Below are positions 49,477 to 62,300 of a stretch of 64,000 nucleotides of DNA, piece by piece. The stretch spans positions 20,012,118-20,076,117 of the forward strand of contig NC_083639.1 of NCBI RefSeq assembly GCF_963576545.1, in the 5' to 3' direction. A program made the position numbers and the translations under genes. Numbering within the stretch: the first letter of the stretch is position 1; every line of letters starts with the position of its first letter. This stretch comes from Limanda limanda. Lineage: Eukaryota > Chordata > Actinopteri > Pleuronectiformes > Pleuronectidae. The notes beneath the pieces were generated by a model. It worked only from the letters and a program-made list of their open reading frames with translations. It did not search any database and was not told the origin of the DNA.

Positions 49477-49669
49477 CGCTGCATTATCTCCCTGCGATTT
49501 CACTGATAAGGCAAATTCCCATCTTTCCTCTGCTTGAGCCACTTGACGTCTGGCCTGATTGTATGCGCGTCTGGCCCGGTGCAGGCAGAGATGGGCTGCC
49601 TGCTTTAATTTGGTAAGCGTTGACTGAGAGTCGATACGTTCCCAGCAGGTGAGGGATGGAGCGAGGGAC
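49477..49669 (-). other. Candidate antisense exon of an unrecognised gene
   Basis: On the minus strand a long pyrimidine tract (TTTTATTTTTTTCTCCTCGC) leads to AG at 49671-49670. An open segment of 193 nt ends at the strong donor GCG|GTAAGT. It reads SLAPSLTCWERIDSQSTLTK, LKQAAHLCLHRARRAYNQAR, RQVAQAEERWEFALSVKSQG and DNAA. The middle is rich in Ala, Gln, Arg and Glu and looks like an amphipathic helix or coiled coil. It lies in the longest ORF of the window (184 codons, 49396-49950), whose upstream part I take as intron. Phase would be 2 in, 0 out. I do not recognise the family. A following exon is not convincing, though 49396-49269 contains another open basic stretch. Confidence 0.3.
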
Positions 49670-52600
49670 CTTGACAGCGAGGAGAAAAAAATAAAACAGT
49701 CACAACAACAATGCAGTGTTGAAAGGTGCTGTGGGTGGGGCAGCTCAGCCAGGCTCGGATGGAGGACTGCGATAGCTCGAATGGATTTAATGCTAAATAA
49801 CGCGTGATGCTCAAGTCCCCTCAAGCAATTTTCTCTCATCCATGCTAGTGGAGTCCATGTCCAAACCACAGACTGTATATATTTAGCTGGACGAGGCATC
49901 TTTAATAACCAGACATGAAGTGAAAATTTCCCTGATACAAATACTGCCATCCTGCACAGGTGGAGCCAGAGTCTGTCAGTGACAATGGGGGGACGGAGCT
50001 GCAGAAGCGAGGTTGTGTCGATACATGAGCTCGACCAATCAGTCAGTGACGGCTGTCAATCATGACATTTCACCCCATATTTTAGCATCACATAACTAAT
50101 TTAAAAACCCGAACGTGACCAGAAAGAGGTACATTTAGAAAACCATCAGAGTGAGATAAGAAATGACAGAAACAGTTGTTTTTTTTTAAATGTATTTGAC
50201 ATGTTTGCAATGGCTAACATTGATTAAAAAGACAGGCTTGATTAGATGTGTTCTGCACACAGCGCTGTCTCCACTGTGTCAGCTCATCATTTAGTTTCAT
50301 CAACGAACCAAAGGATGCAGCAACCGTGCCCCTGAAAGATAGTGTGCAACATGTGCATGTGGGGATCCCAAAAAGAACAATCACCGATGTCGAATGTGTG
50401 AATGCCCGATCCGAATCTTCGTTAATTGTTGCTATTTTCAGAGCGCCGGTTGCAGGATTAGCAGATGCTATCTGCAATAGGTGCCCGATGGCAGAGTTAT
50501 ACCTACAGTCTATACATTGAGTCAGACTAGAGTGGATGTTACATCATACATGAGAGAATAAATGTGTCCTCTCCCCAGTCGTATAAATAACTGATATTTT
50601 TCGAGCTTTTTTAAAGAAAAGGACAATTTAAGTGATGCAAATATTCACATACATATTTATATTTGTTACATATGCGACAGATAGACTTTGGAACTGTTGT
50701 GAAAGATAATTTTCACTGTCTATTTTGCTGTTAACCGTTAGCGCCTGGCGGAGGAAATATGTCTCTCTATAGGAGAAGCTCACATGCCTGAGACGTGTGT
50801 CTCATGAAGGCGGTGTGACACTAATGTTAGAGACCTGCAGCAGCACACATGATCCGCTGTCCAGTTCTCTGACATAAATACACAAAACCACCTCTCCATT
50901 CTCTACCTCCTCCTCTTTATATCAGTCTCCTTTCTGTTTCTGAACACCCACGTATGCACACACTCTCGCTCACACATCGGCTACACGCTGAAGTCACAAT
51001 GCACAGTGTCTTAGTGTAGGGATACATTTGCAGAAACTGAAATTCTCACTGTGTTCCCGTGCCCTTACTCCAAAACAGAATACTGTATAGAAGAAGCCAA
51101 TTAGAGTTGGATTTGTACTTTTCCTGAAAGGCCTTCACAAAGGTCAGTCCTTGAGAGTGGCATTAGGTGAGCTCTGTGGAATGGAAAAGTGCGGTCAGCT
51201 ATTACTCTTGTCCTGCCACTGGCCTTGTGTGATATAGAATGATAGTAGCTTGACCTACACATCATTCAGAGCGTACAGAGCATTACACAGAGAGAGCTTT
51301 ACACATCCCGTTTTATGTTCCACTTCTTCTTTGGCTTCATCATTAACTAGCCTTGAGTTACTTGCGTGACACAGCAGGAATCAATTCTGCCCCTATGTAA
51401 TTATACCATCATTTACTCAGATTGTATCGAGCAGAGGATTTAATGGCACCAGCCGCCAACTTAAAGTATATGAATGTTGTTTTCCTCATTTTTGTTCTAG
51501 AGAGAATGCACCGGGAAACTATGAAAACAGCTAAAAACAAAAAAAATGTGGTATTCACAGCCCTGATACTAAAACTAAATCATTTCACAGGTATTAAACA
51601 AACTGACTCACACAGGAAAGCAACTTAATGTATGAATGAATCATGCTGTTTACTGTTTGCTTCTCTTTAGAGAGACCGGATAGTTTGTGTTAAATTGAAT
51701 TTCCCTCCATCAAGAGCATTGTCCTTCACTGCATTATCTCTGATCGGAGTGCAATTCAATCTTCGAGAATGTTGTAAATAAAAAAACTGTTTTTTTAAAC
51801 TGCAAAACAAGCAGAGGAGATGGACCAGTGTGTGCAGTCCTCCTGTGAGGCTGCATGCACAACAGAAAGTCAGCTGGAGATTTTCAAAGGACGAATGAAA
51901 CCGACCCGCTCCTTGATTCTTTAATTATCATAGACACACATTCTGAACTTCTAGTCTTCAACCAAACATTTGGAATATTTTGGCACAAAGAGAAATATAT
52001 GTATTGGCATGGGACCTTGTTAGGGAGTCTCAGACCATGCTGACATTGCAGTCTTGTGGTTCTAACATAATTATTGTTGCTGTGAACTAACACATAACTG
52101 TTGTACACCAAAATAAGTGGGTAGACTTTTTTTTTTTAAACCACTCTGTCTTTCTTGACCATTGAATCATGTTCCATGTCACACACAAGCTGAGAATCTC
52201 TCTCACCTCACTGCCGTACCCTGCCTCTCATCTTGCAGGGTACGAAGAAAAGTAATGCTGTTACACATGATTCCTAAAATATGAAAAAAGAGTAAGCGCA
52301 CAAACATTTGCGTTACAACACGTGGAAGTTCAAAACGCTTCATAGCATCATGAGGAAAACATATAGCGTGTACACACTGGTGAAAAGTCTTTTGGTGATA
52401 TTCGGTTTTAATCAGCGTTTTTTCGGGGCCCCATCTCAGTTTAGGTCCCACGGCAATTGCATATATGCCTACCTTGCTGCAATGCACCTTCCTGTCCTTC
52501 CAAAGTCCTGCTCACATGGCTGTAACTGCAGTTAGCAGGGGAAAATAAATATAATATCATTTAATAAATATTGTAGCCACTCTTTCATCTGGATTCTAGA

Positions 52601-52761
52601 AGCTGTACAGTCAAATACCGAATCAGACTGAAAATGTAAAATCAAAGATGTTTTTGTAGTTGCAGTGTAAATGATACTTTTTGCTCATTCATCACGTCCT
52701 TACAGCCGACTTGCTTTGTCTTTACTCTCTCATTGACTAACACTTTGTTTATTGTTTCCAG

Positions 52762-52901
52762 CTCCCCCTCATCTCATTGAAAAACCTGAAGATGTGCAGA
52801 AGCTCATTGATGACTCGCTGGTGTGGGAGTGTAAAGCCACTGGGAAGCCGAAGCCTTCTTACAGGTGGATGAAAAATGGAGAGAGCCTGGATTCTGCTGA
52901 G
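52762..52901 (+). CDS. cntn3: Contactin-3 exon: start of Ig domain 4
   Basis: This 140-nt exon follows TTTATTGTTTCCAG. The previous G plus CT gives Ala, then PPHLIEKPEDVQKLIDDSLV, WECKATGKPKPSYRWMKNGE and SLDSAE, ending at donor GAG|GTGAGA. WECKATGKPKPSYRW with Cys and core Trp is the classical contactin Ig4 strand B to C segment. GKPKPSYRW matches contactin-3 better than contactin-4 (GKPRPTYRW), from memory. Phase 1 in, 0 out. Confidence 0.95.
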
Positions 52902-55900
52902 GTGAGAACCCGCCAAGCACTTGCATGTCTTTTGAACTGAAGATACACTTCAGCTTCCAAGGTGAGCCATGCGACAGCAGCTCCGGCACAGATGTTTCCT
53001 GCATACTATGCTGCTGCTGCCTCATCTGAATAAAGAATGGGAGCTACCATGTACCGCATTTCCAGAGCTTTATTGTGTTTCTTGTTCAAGTATTACTGAC
53101 TAATTGCCGCATATCATCGTCTCCTTCATTACAACACAGTGCCTCCTGCGGCGCAATACATTATAAGGCTCAATTCTGCACTGCAACATTTATTTGAAAG
53201 GAATCCGAGTGTGTCTGCTGCGCTAACAGACTGAACTGTAAACGGGTTCAGTATTTCATGCTAGACTGGAAAGCACAGTGATGTAAGAGCTACCCTAATC
53301 TTCTGTTAAATCTCGAGTGTGGTTATTAATCCTGTGCCACCAAGAAGGAAAAAGTGAGATCCGCGATGACAGCACTGTGTATCCCACTTTTGTTTTTGCT
53401 CCCCGTGCTCGCTGAATCTCCAACATGAGCACTGCCACGAGTCTCTGATGGCTCCAAACATCCGACTTCTAACTTTAACTGAACCCGGCTCTGCTCTCGT
53501 CCCTCATGGTAATGGATTATTATTTTGGATGCTTTCGCCAGGTTGTTGTGGAAAAGATTGATTGGACACTCAGGCACAGCTTGCACCTGATAAATAAATA
53601 GGCGTTATGTTAATTTGCCTCATTATGCAAAACAGGCCACAGACACACCAGGGGTTATCGATCAGTACTTGAAATACATGTCGTCGGAATGAGCCCGGTC
53701 TGTTGTTATATTAGCGGAGGAAACTCTGCACAACAAAAAAATAAAAAAAGGCAGAATAGGCTTGTGTCAAAGAAGATATTTTGAGGTACGACTCCTGAGT
53801 TTCTTGTGGACTAAACAAGACAACCCATCTGTAAAAATTAAGTACTTGTTTTGATAATCAGACCTTCCTACTTCCCCTCATTTCATTGTGAAATGAATAA
53901 ATTCAAATCAAAGCGCCTTAAAATTATCCTGCAAAAACACCTCAACCCACTCAGCCATCTGGATTCATTGTTTGATTTATCCCAACCATGACTGTGTTGT
54001 TTTTTTTGTGCAACAGATTCCCCCTTAAGATAGACGTAATGAATGGATATATGCAGGGTGCTTGGGTGGATGGATTAATCAGTGAAGGTGTTGCATTGTC
54101 TCAAATGCCACCATTAACCACAGTGGCTTAATGAGTGGAAGAGGGAAAGGTCAGTGATGTAAGGAGCGCCGGGGAGAGGATGCACCATTTGTTTTTATTT
54201 ATTACAGTGAATCAAATGAGACCTTTCTGAAATCGCAGTGGCGTGAAACGTATTCTTGCTGACAGTTTTCTAACTTCGAGCAACAGAAATTAAGTCTGTA
54301 GAAACAACAAAAACATAAGGTATGGGTCATATCTCTCATTAGGACTAATTCGATATTAGATCCAGCAGTAGATTTCTTTTAGCTTTGGATGTATACTGAC
54401 GGTGGCTGAGATGTCTCATTTACGGCAAACACAAATGCCAAAGAAAAATCCGTCACCGCTTATAGATGCTTTTCTATTTGGAGTGTTACGGTAGCAGGAA
54501 TGCAAACAGTTTTACATTTACCTTTTTGGGTCATCCAAGCACCTATACCGTAACACCTTAAATAGACAAGCATCTCATTTTAAGCAGCGACTGGCTTGTC
54601 CAGATTTTCACCTGGCAAATGAAGCCTCACATACATCCATGACTTGACGGCAGTAACTCAGCTTGCTTCAATGTCACTCACGTCCATTGTGGTTGTGTGT
54701 CCATTGAGTGGATTTTGCATTCTTCTTTTCAGTTTATGCTTGTGTGAGACGTCTCAGAGTACGTGCAATAGTTAATGTCATTGCCCAACTTTGAAAAATC
54801 TATTCAAGCCTCATAGGGCTTCACAATCTGTACAGGGTGAGACATCCTCTTTACTATATTTAGGGCAAACGACCAAAAACAGCTTTTAGCAGCACAAAAA
54901 TGAATGATGGGAAAACGTATAATCTGACGTCACCATCACTGGACGGACAGTGAGCATGATGCTGTGTGACTGTTTTCTGAGTCAGAACCCACAGAATAGA
55001 AGACTCATGATGCTGCTTTTTGCCACGACGCTGCTGAAATAGCAATGGTTTATTGGAATGCTTCATTTCTCATGGTTGTTTTCATCTTCTCTCTGCTACT
55101 TTATTGACAATGGCTTCAGGATTAAGTGTCTGTGCAATTAAAGACAAACTCTAGCGTGAAACAGGATTTAGTCCATTTAAAGGGGAACGGGACCACCATA
55201 CTAATGTCTTACTCTAGTGTACTTGAACTGAGTTTATCCCCTGAAGGACTCTAACGTCAGAGGCATTCTTAAATGTAACCCCTTATTGCCTGAATTAATT
55301 TCCAATTATATAAAAAAATTATTATTTGTGTTTTTGGCTGTCATAGAGATGCTTAATTAAGTGGAGATTGTTAATTTCAATATAGCATATACAGTAGATA
55401 TAAATTTAGGTATGAGGCAAATAAGCGACATTAGGCATAATGTTGCTAACAAATTTTCCAGTCTCTGGTATGTAGATTATTATATTGATGCTGCTTTTGC
55501 TTGAAATTGAATAACAACATGTTTCTGTACAATCATTGCTGTTCCATCATATAACCCTAAACCTTGCTTCCCGTAGAACGTTGATGCGTCCATTTAGTTC
55601 TGCCGACAATAAAGGGCGGAAATTGCATTTATATCATAGCATTATATTTGTATTCTGTTTTGCACATAATTCAATGTTGCACACTTACTCTGCACAAACC
55701 GTTGTACATAGTCTGTATATCTGCAAAGTTATATTTATTTTGGTTTGATAAGGACAATGCACAGCTCCTTAGCAGTACCAGAGTAAGCTATAATCCAATT
55801 TTCATCTGTAGTCCCTGGGTATTATACATTATTATATATATTATATATATTCGATGAACCAAACATCAGATTTACAATCATATAAGGATACTTATATTCT

Positions 55901-57939
55901 TCAAAAAATGTCTGCTAATTACATCATCAATTTTCATCTCATGAAGTCTATTTCAATATATATTAGCATAATAAGCAACCAATGAGCTGGTATGTATTTT
56001 TTATTTTAGCACAACTTACTCAAATTTGCTCAAATCCCCACATGTAGCAGGCTAAATCTACACAGTCTCCGGAGCTGCACTTCCGGTTTCCTCCACCGGA
56101 TGTATTATCCACTCCAACCACTAGAGAGTGATAGAGTGCTATCCAATACCTTCCTAGGTATGTGTAGTATCTGCACCATCAGGCATTAGTGGGATACAAT
56201 CACCACCTCGGCGGCACTCAGACCGGAAGGGGTTTGAGGCGAATTCGCGACATACGTCATTAAGGGGAATGAATAATGTAATTTAAGTGACATTTGCTAG
56301 TATACTTTCTGATGAGAGGGTTTAAATTCCCTGCCTTCCCCAATAATTCAAGCTCAAGTGGAGCAAACAGGCTGAGCTTCTGTTCTCTCTGTTGCAAAGC
56401 CGAGTCCATGTATTTTTTCATAGTCAGCATTAATCAATCACATTTCTATCAATAGAGTTCTCAAATTTCTTCCACAGTTCTGCCCCGGCGAGCACCGATA
56501 ATTACTTGTCGTTTTTTTCATTTATTTTCATTGTTAATGAGATCAACGTTTGAGATACAAAAAAATCCAGTTGGTATTTGAAGCAGAAGTAATATGATTA
56601 TTTTCCTCCTTTTCTCTTTTAAGCCACAGTAGTGGATTGATGCTGCATTATACTACGTTTCTTGTTTAAATTGTACAGCTGTTTGGCTTCGTCCTCACGA
56701 AGGCTTCCAGTAATTAGTATTTCCGAGGAGCGTCGCTACAGACAGCAATCACATTCAAGATGCTCCCTTCTAGAAAACCGTAGAAGTCGTCTCCTTCATG
56801 CCGTCCATTTTTCTACCTGCTTTTCTCAGTTTCATATCAAATGAATCAAACCAGTGTTGTTGGGGAATGACATTGCCAATCATCTCCATTCAGCATAAGG
56901 CGGGCAGATGGTCCCCCCAGGTCCCTGCATGAAAAACTGCTGATTTGAGTGGAACGTCATGCTTAATTAATAGCAGCCGTAAACAGGGGCGCTTCCCATG
57001 TGCAGACTGATATGCGCCACCATTTGCCTTCCTTGCCAGGAGGGATATTCGTCCCCGCACATCCACGGCTTCCAAGCATTATGGAAATTCTGGCAAAACC
57101 TGCTCAAACACAGGATTAGTTTGTGATCTTTCATTGAGGACAGTCTCTCTTTTCATGCGACTCTACCTTAATCCCCCTGTGACTGGGGTTCAGGCCGCTG
57201 AGACGCCCCCGTGGAAATGGGCTCTAATGACATTACGGGCGAGCCTGAGGAAAACACAGGAGATGAAGGGCACGAGGTGGCAGAACCTGACACAGCTGCA
57301 CAGAGATGTATAAAAACTGCTCAAGGATTTAATACCATGGTGACAGAGTTGAGTGAGAAGCCGAGTTCAGAGAGATAAACGTATAGTGCGGATTAAATGA
57401 GCAACTCATGCTCTGATCCAACTGGGTTTGTGAGTTCATCAGGCCCAGGCGTCCTTAAATAGATCTTAATTTGATGGCTCGGTGACGAGCAAGTTTTCCC
57501 ACGCAGGCAGGCACAAAAAAAAGATAGTCCTAACAGATGAAGAGGCGGTACAGCATGACCATGTACAAAGCATTTAGTATGTATAGGGCATACCTATCGG
57601 AAAAGCAATTTTCACAATGCAGTACACCTCAGATGTTACGATATTCCTTCCCCCCTCCTTATCCCCTCCTCCTGCTGAAGGGGAAACAGGCCCTGTGGTG
57701 CAGTTAGAGATATAAATAGGGCACGGTTTTATTTCACTCTCATAAACATGCAGATTGATTAGGGTCATTTTCTGCTAGCCTGCCTCCATCCACCCAAGCC
57801 TTTCCCTCCATTAGTGATGAAAACCTAGATTTATTGCCACGTCTGTCACTTGCAGACCATAATTCACTTGCCCACTGGCCGGCTGTTTTTATGTAGATGA
57901 GTGCTGGGAATAAGGCGTATTATGTCCCTATGTCAACAG
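52902..57939 (+). other. cntn3: cntn3 intron of 5.0 kb within Ig4
   Basis: It contains AT-rich DNA with an AT microsatellite near 55825-55850 and no recognised gene or mobile element. GC-richer stretches at 53130-53600 and 56880-57330 are undefined. The acceptor is weak: TCCCTATGTCAACAG has few pyrimidines. A better-looking CTGTTTTTATGTAG at 57883-57896 would add 43 nt and shift the frame. Confidence 0.83.
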
Positions 57940-58069
57940 GAGCGCATACAGGTCGCCAATGGGGCATTGACAATCACCCGCCTGACCCTGTCCGACACGG
58001 GGATGTACCAGTGTGTGGCTGGGAACAAGCACGGCGAGGTCTTCTCCAACACAGAGCTACGAGTTATAG
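57940..58069 (+). CDS. cntn3: Contactin-3 exon: rest of Ig domain 4
   Basis: This 130-nt exon reads [40 protein letters not shown] and RVI, then G at donor [28 protein letters not shown] and the second Ig4 cysteine are contactin-3-like. The boundary is a CAGGAG tandem acceptor, so the exon could also start at 57943, dropping one Glu. The shorter form keeps the residue count I recall for mammalian contactin-3. Phase 0 in, 1 out: skipping the exon would break the frame. A SINE begins 18 bp after the donor. Confidence 0.92.
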
Positions 58070-58087
58070 GTGAGTCACCGGCTATAA

Positions 58088-58163
58088 TGGTAAATGGTCT
58101 GGATTTATTTTTATTATCTTGTCACGACGACCAATCAAAGTGCTTCACATTGTGACATTCACT

Positions 58164-58210
<47 letters not shown>

Positions 58211-58324
58211 ATACAGTGCATCTTTGTGCAGCATTTTCTCTAACACACAGCAATCACCCAAGGACACTTCGGCCCACTGGTGTACTGGGATCGAACCGTT
58301 CTACCACCTGAGCCACAGCTGCCC
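58088..58324 (-). mobile_element. tRNA-derived SINE with internal CA microsatellite, minus orientation
   Basis: On the minus strand the head reads GGGCAGCTG, then TGGCTCAGGTGG (A-box match, 58304-58315), TAGAAC, then GGTTCGATCCC (B-box match, 58287-58297). The distance between the boxes is short, as if about 30 bp of tRNA body were deleted. The middle carries a long CA/TG tract (58169-58209). The tail reads AAGCACTTTGATTGGTCG and ends AAATCCAGACCATTTACC, the family's usual end. The same family occurs truncated at 7584-7810. It could not be transcribed efficiently with boxes this close. Confidence 0.85.
58169..58209 (+). repeat. CA microsatellite inside the SINE
   Basis: About 20 CA units have expanded from the TG-rich middle of the SINE. 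Confidence 0.9.
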
Positions 58325-59150
58325 TTGTGGGCCCACACTGTCCGTGCACGTGTCCGTGTGCACGCGTTTGTCCGTGTTTGTTTTCAAGTTTCCTCCGTCT
58401 CTCCCTCCTGTGCTCAGCGGTGGCAGGTGACCTCCGGCCCCTCTGTTATTGGCCACTAATTGAAAGGCATTAATTATAAGAGGAATGCGTCCGGCTGACA
58501 GTGATGTATGCCAGAGCTGCTCTGTTCACCAGCCTCGCCCATCTGCCCTGTCGAGCCTGTCACTCTCCACTCTTGGGCTGGCAGCAGCTCTCACTGTTCA
58601 ACCTCCGACGGATCAGTCTCACTGACGCTGAGGGAACCGAGAAACTCAGACTCAAGGGGGCGGGATTCAAAAAGAGAACGTCAAGTTACTGAGTCACAAA
58701 GTCACCCTTTTTTTTGATAAGGCCGTAGTGTGGCTTCCAGTCTGTGAAAGTTATTACTTTGGAATAATCACTCGGTGAAACACTAAAGAAGAAAATATCA
58801 CCGTCTGTGCTTTGAAAATGAATCAAAGAATCCCATGAAGTCTAACCGAGAATAATAATAAGTTACACTGATCTCCACATCAAATCCTCTATATCAACTG
58901 CAGGTTTTACTACTTAGATTCCTCATTTCTCATTTTTCAGATTGGAAATAATGTAACCTGGTTTCTTTTAATTATCCAAGGCGATAATGCACTATACGGT
59001 TTTTATGATCCTATTTTGAGTTTTTAACATTTGGAAAAGGACATGAATTTGATATCTGATAAATGAACAGAGGTTAATTAGTACATTTTTGAGGCTAGGA
59101 GATGTGAGGCTTTTACAAACGCTGTCTTTAATATGCTGCTCTTGTCTCAG

Positions 59151-59301
59151 CCGTTGCCCCAGATTTCACTCACAATCAACTGAGGAGCCAGACGCTGGTG
59201 AAGGTGGGAGGAGATGTGCTCATCGAGTGCCGGCCGAAGATGTCTCCTTGGGGTGTGATCTCTTGGCGGAAGGGCAGCGAACCACTCCGAGAAAATAACA
59301 G
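59151..59301 (+). CDS. cntn3: Contactin-3 exon: start of Ig domain 5
   Basis: This 151-nt exon follows TGCTCTTGTCTCAG. The previous G plus CC gives Ala, then VAPDFTHNQLRSQTLVKVGG, DVLIECRPKMSPWGVISWRK and GSEPLRENN, ending with AG at donor AG|GTATCA. The next exon must supply one base to finish a probable Arg. APDF, IEC with the first Ig5 cysteine, and WRKG are contactin features. The second half of Ig5 and everything after it is not in the window. Confidence 0.93.
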
Positions 59302-62300
59302 GTATCACATTTTACACATTTTGCTCTGCTTTGTGCCACACTGTGAGGACTGCAGGGCTTTTACCTGCATGTGCTCTGATTGCTTTGAGCCGTGCACCGA
59401 TCCCCGAAGGTCCTGTTCATATGTGTTAATACAGACACGTCTTTATTTTGAGCAACACATGCTATTTCCAGATGCAACGTCTTGTTCACATTAGACTTGT
59501 AGATTGACAAACACATCTGAGTATCAGGGCCATGTTAAAGAAAAGGCTCAGATTTCAAGAAAGAAGTGTTTTTTATATTTAAGAGAAGACCGTCATATTT
59601 TATGCTACGTCTCATTTACAGGGAGAATATCAGAACATTATACTTTATATATTTAGAGTTTCACAAATAACATAATACTCATTACTTTGGCTCATCAACA
59701 CCATATTACCAAGTATCAGGACATTTTGAAGAGAACAACCACACATAATAGTTTCCGTGTAGGAGGAAATGATTGGTATTTGTCGACTGCAGGTCTGGTA
59801 ACGTCTGTGTGAGGTTTATAGTTTTGAAACTTGATTGGTTTCAAAATTAGATTGGTTTAAGATTTCAGATCCAGATGGAGTGAAACCCAAAGACAATAGA
59901 CCCAAAGCAGCTCAGTAGTACCATTTTTATTTTCTAATTCATCTCCGAGGCCAAATAAATGTTGCACATGAAGCCGTTGTTTGGTCGCCCTATCAGTTGT
60001 CTCCCAATTTCAAGACTTTCAGAATATCTTTCAGTATATTGAAATTGGACTGAGATGATCGGTTTCTATCTACTATATTCGTATTCGACAGTTAGAGTAG
60101 TATAGCTCAAACACATTGTTGTTTGACTTCTGTTCGTCCGTAGAGAGATTTTCATGATAAGTCCTCAGATGCGGTGGGAGCACTCACAGACCAGCTGAGA
60201 GGAAAGGCACCATGGAATCAAACTGAGTGATGGTTGATTGGATTTGCCACATTTTACCTCCTGCTGATTAGTGTTGGCCAACGAGACTCAGCCAATTCAA
60301 AGTGCTAATGAAGTAGGTTTTATAGGCTCCAGAAATGAAATTATCCAACTTCTGACACAACTTTTTCAGGAACAATCGTATCGTCCTGCCACCTTTGACC
60401 CCTGAGATAAGAGACGTGCCCCATGTCGTAACTTTTGTCAGTTATTGCGTGTGTCGGTCTGTGCGTGTGCAGACTGGCCCAGCGGCCTCGTGGCAGACAG
60501 GGGTCAGCCATCGGGTGTCACCACTCTAGCATGACTCGGCTCTAGCAGACCTGTGTGCACAGTGTCTTGCCAGGCTTTGCATATATACAAAGCGGTGTTG
60601 CTGCTTGTCAAACAAAGTGGCGGGGGAATTTGCATAGTGGTTCCGCTGCTGGTGCCCTTCACTTGCCCTGCGCCGCTCCCATCACGCTTTTTCAACCTCA
60701 CCGTGCCCAGATCATTCTGACCCTGTTGTTTTGAATTCGTGATTCAGATTGATTTCACATTTGTCTCGACGTCCTTCTCGAATCGACGGATGAAATGGCA
60801 GCGTTAACCGCTGTGGAGGTTTTTTTTTAACTTGTCCTGCAGTGTTCTCCCTCAATTATAAATGACATTATGACCAGCTGCTTTGACAATTAACGAATGA
60901 TTCAGGAATCAAATTGTTTTACTCCTACACATAAATTACTTGAAAATCAAATCATGGAATAATTGTTTGAGTTGCGGCTGTAACTTGAAGATTTGATTTA
61001 CTGCTTCTGAATAAAGAGTTTTTTGATTATGGTCAATTAGGAGATGCATTTCTTAAACGCTGCCTTTATCTTGGTGGTTGTGAAAGTCTGTTTGATGTTC
61101 AGAAATATGTTAAAATGCTTCTATTTGATCTCAATAAATGATATTTGGCTCTGACCATCTGTGCTGCTTCTCCACAATGAAGAAGAAAGAGAATCTTCTA
61201 TTTTTTTTTTTTGCCATGATACTGGAATGTACTGCCGGTTACTAAGTTGAGTGACTGTTTACAGAGTTATAAAACTAACAGCATAGCCTTTAAATGAGCT
61301 TATTACAGCTCCCCCCTTACTCTCTTTATTGTTGTCTCCCTTTTTACTCTTGTCTGTAACGTCGGCGCATACACCCCAGTGTTGCAGGCCACAAAATACA
61401 AATGCTCAGCATCTGCTGTGGACATCATTAGAACAGTTGTCTTTATATGCCGGCCCTATAATAACATCCTGGTCTCACACATTAACTCTGTGATCAGCAA
61501 AAGAGTCAAGTTTCTTGCTTGTTAATTTTAATAGATTTTTGTTGTATATATATATATATATATAAATATATAATACAGTATATATATATGAAGTCCAGAA
61601 ACAGCTTTAGCATTTGTATGTGTGTACGCGGTTTGGATGCATGTCTGAGCATGTCGGTTTGGTTTTGCACCTGTACGGAAAGGTGTAAATCTATAGGAGG
61701 TAGCTGTGAACCCCTTTTGTTGAAGATTAATTGCCTTAATTGCGTTAGCACTCCACCGTGGCTTCAGCAGGAAGGGAACTGGTGTCACCAGCTGTGTAAT
61801 CCATCTTCATAGCAGCAGCCCCCGTTTTTTTTTTCCTGCAGGAGGCCAGTGGAGGGAGGGGATGTCTTATCTACCCCAGACAACCCTGCAGGGACGAGGT
61901 TTAGATGACATCAGCTGGAACAAAGCAGCTGAGAGCGCAGAGCAGAGCAGGTCCTGCTGATGAGAGTGTAAAGTGTGCCGTGCCAGCCAGGGAGAGCAGC
62001 CTCAAAAAAAGAAAAAAAACACGCCATTTCAATATGTCAATGGCACAAAGAGATCAAGTTTGTTAGGCCGCTCACGCCAGACGTACTCAATCAACTGTCC
62101 TCTCATGAGCCACGGCGGGATGTGCTGACTTCCCCATGTTGTTCCCTCCTCACTCAAATGCTCAAGACCTTGAGTGTTTATCTCGATCGGCTTTGGCAGT
62201 CATGCAAATATTTGCGCTGGATCTTTTCAATCCCTTGAAGAAGGTGTTTGGGTGGGGCTGCGACAAATCCCCCCCACTCTTGTTTTCAGGCGCTCTGATG

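Larger units (their letters stand above)
46762..52761 (+). other. cntn3: cntn3 intron of 6.0 kb between Ig3 and Ig4
   Basis: It contains a candidate antisense exon (49477-49669, minus) and a 121-codon minus ORF with a PCNA-box-like motif (48407-48772). A T/A-run lies near 52125-52137. From 46762 to 48406 and from 49955 to 52761 nothing specific was recognised. It ends ATTGTTTCCAG. Confidence 0.85.
58070..59150 (+). other. cntn3: cntn3 intron of 1.1 kb between Ig4 and Ig5
   Basis: Its first quarter is a minus-strand SINE (58088-58324). The remainder (58325-59150) holds nothing recognised. It ends CTGCTCTTGTCTCAG. Confidence 0.88.

Noticed and set aside
49678..49950. Upstream part of the 184-codon minus ORF
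   Set aside because: It covers a pyrimidine tract and acceptor-like sequence. The peptide there is irregular, so I treat it as intron.
50214..50520. Overlapping 87- and 90-codon ORFs on both strands
   Set aside because: Open on both strands, but without a family match or splice support. It could be a mobile-element scrap, but I could not name it.
57883..57939. Upstream acceptor CTGTTTTTATGTAG for the Ig4 second exon
   Set aside because: Use would add 43 nt and shift the frame. The 57940 or 57943 acceptor keeps contactin alignment.
58119..58430. 103-codon plus ORF with His-Thr repeats
   Set aside because: It is a translation of the CA microsatellite inside the SINE.
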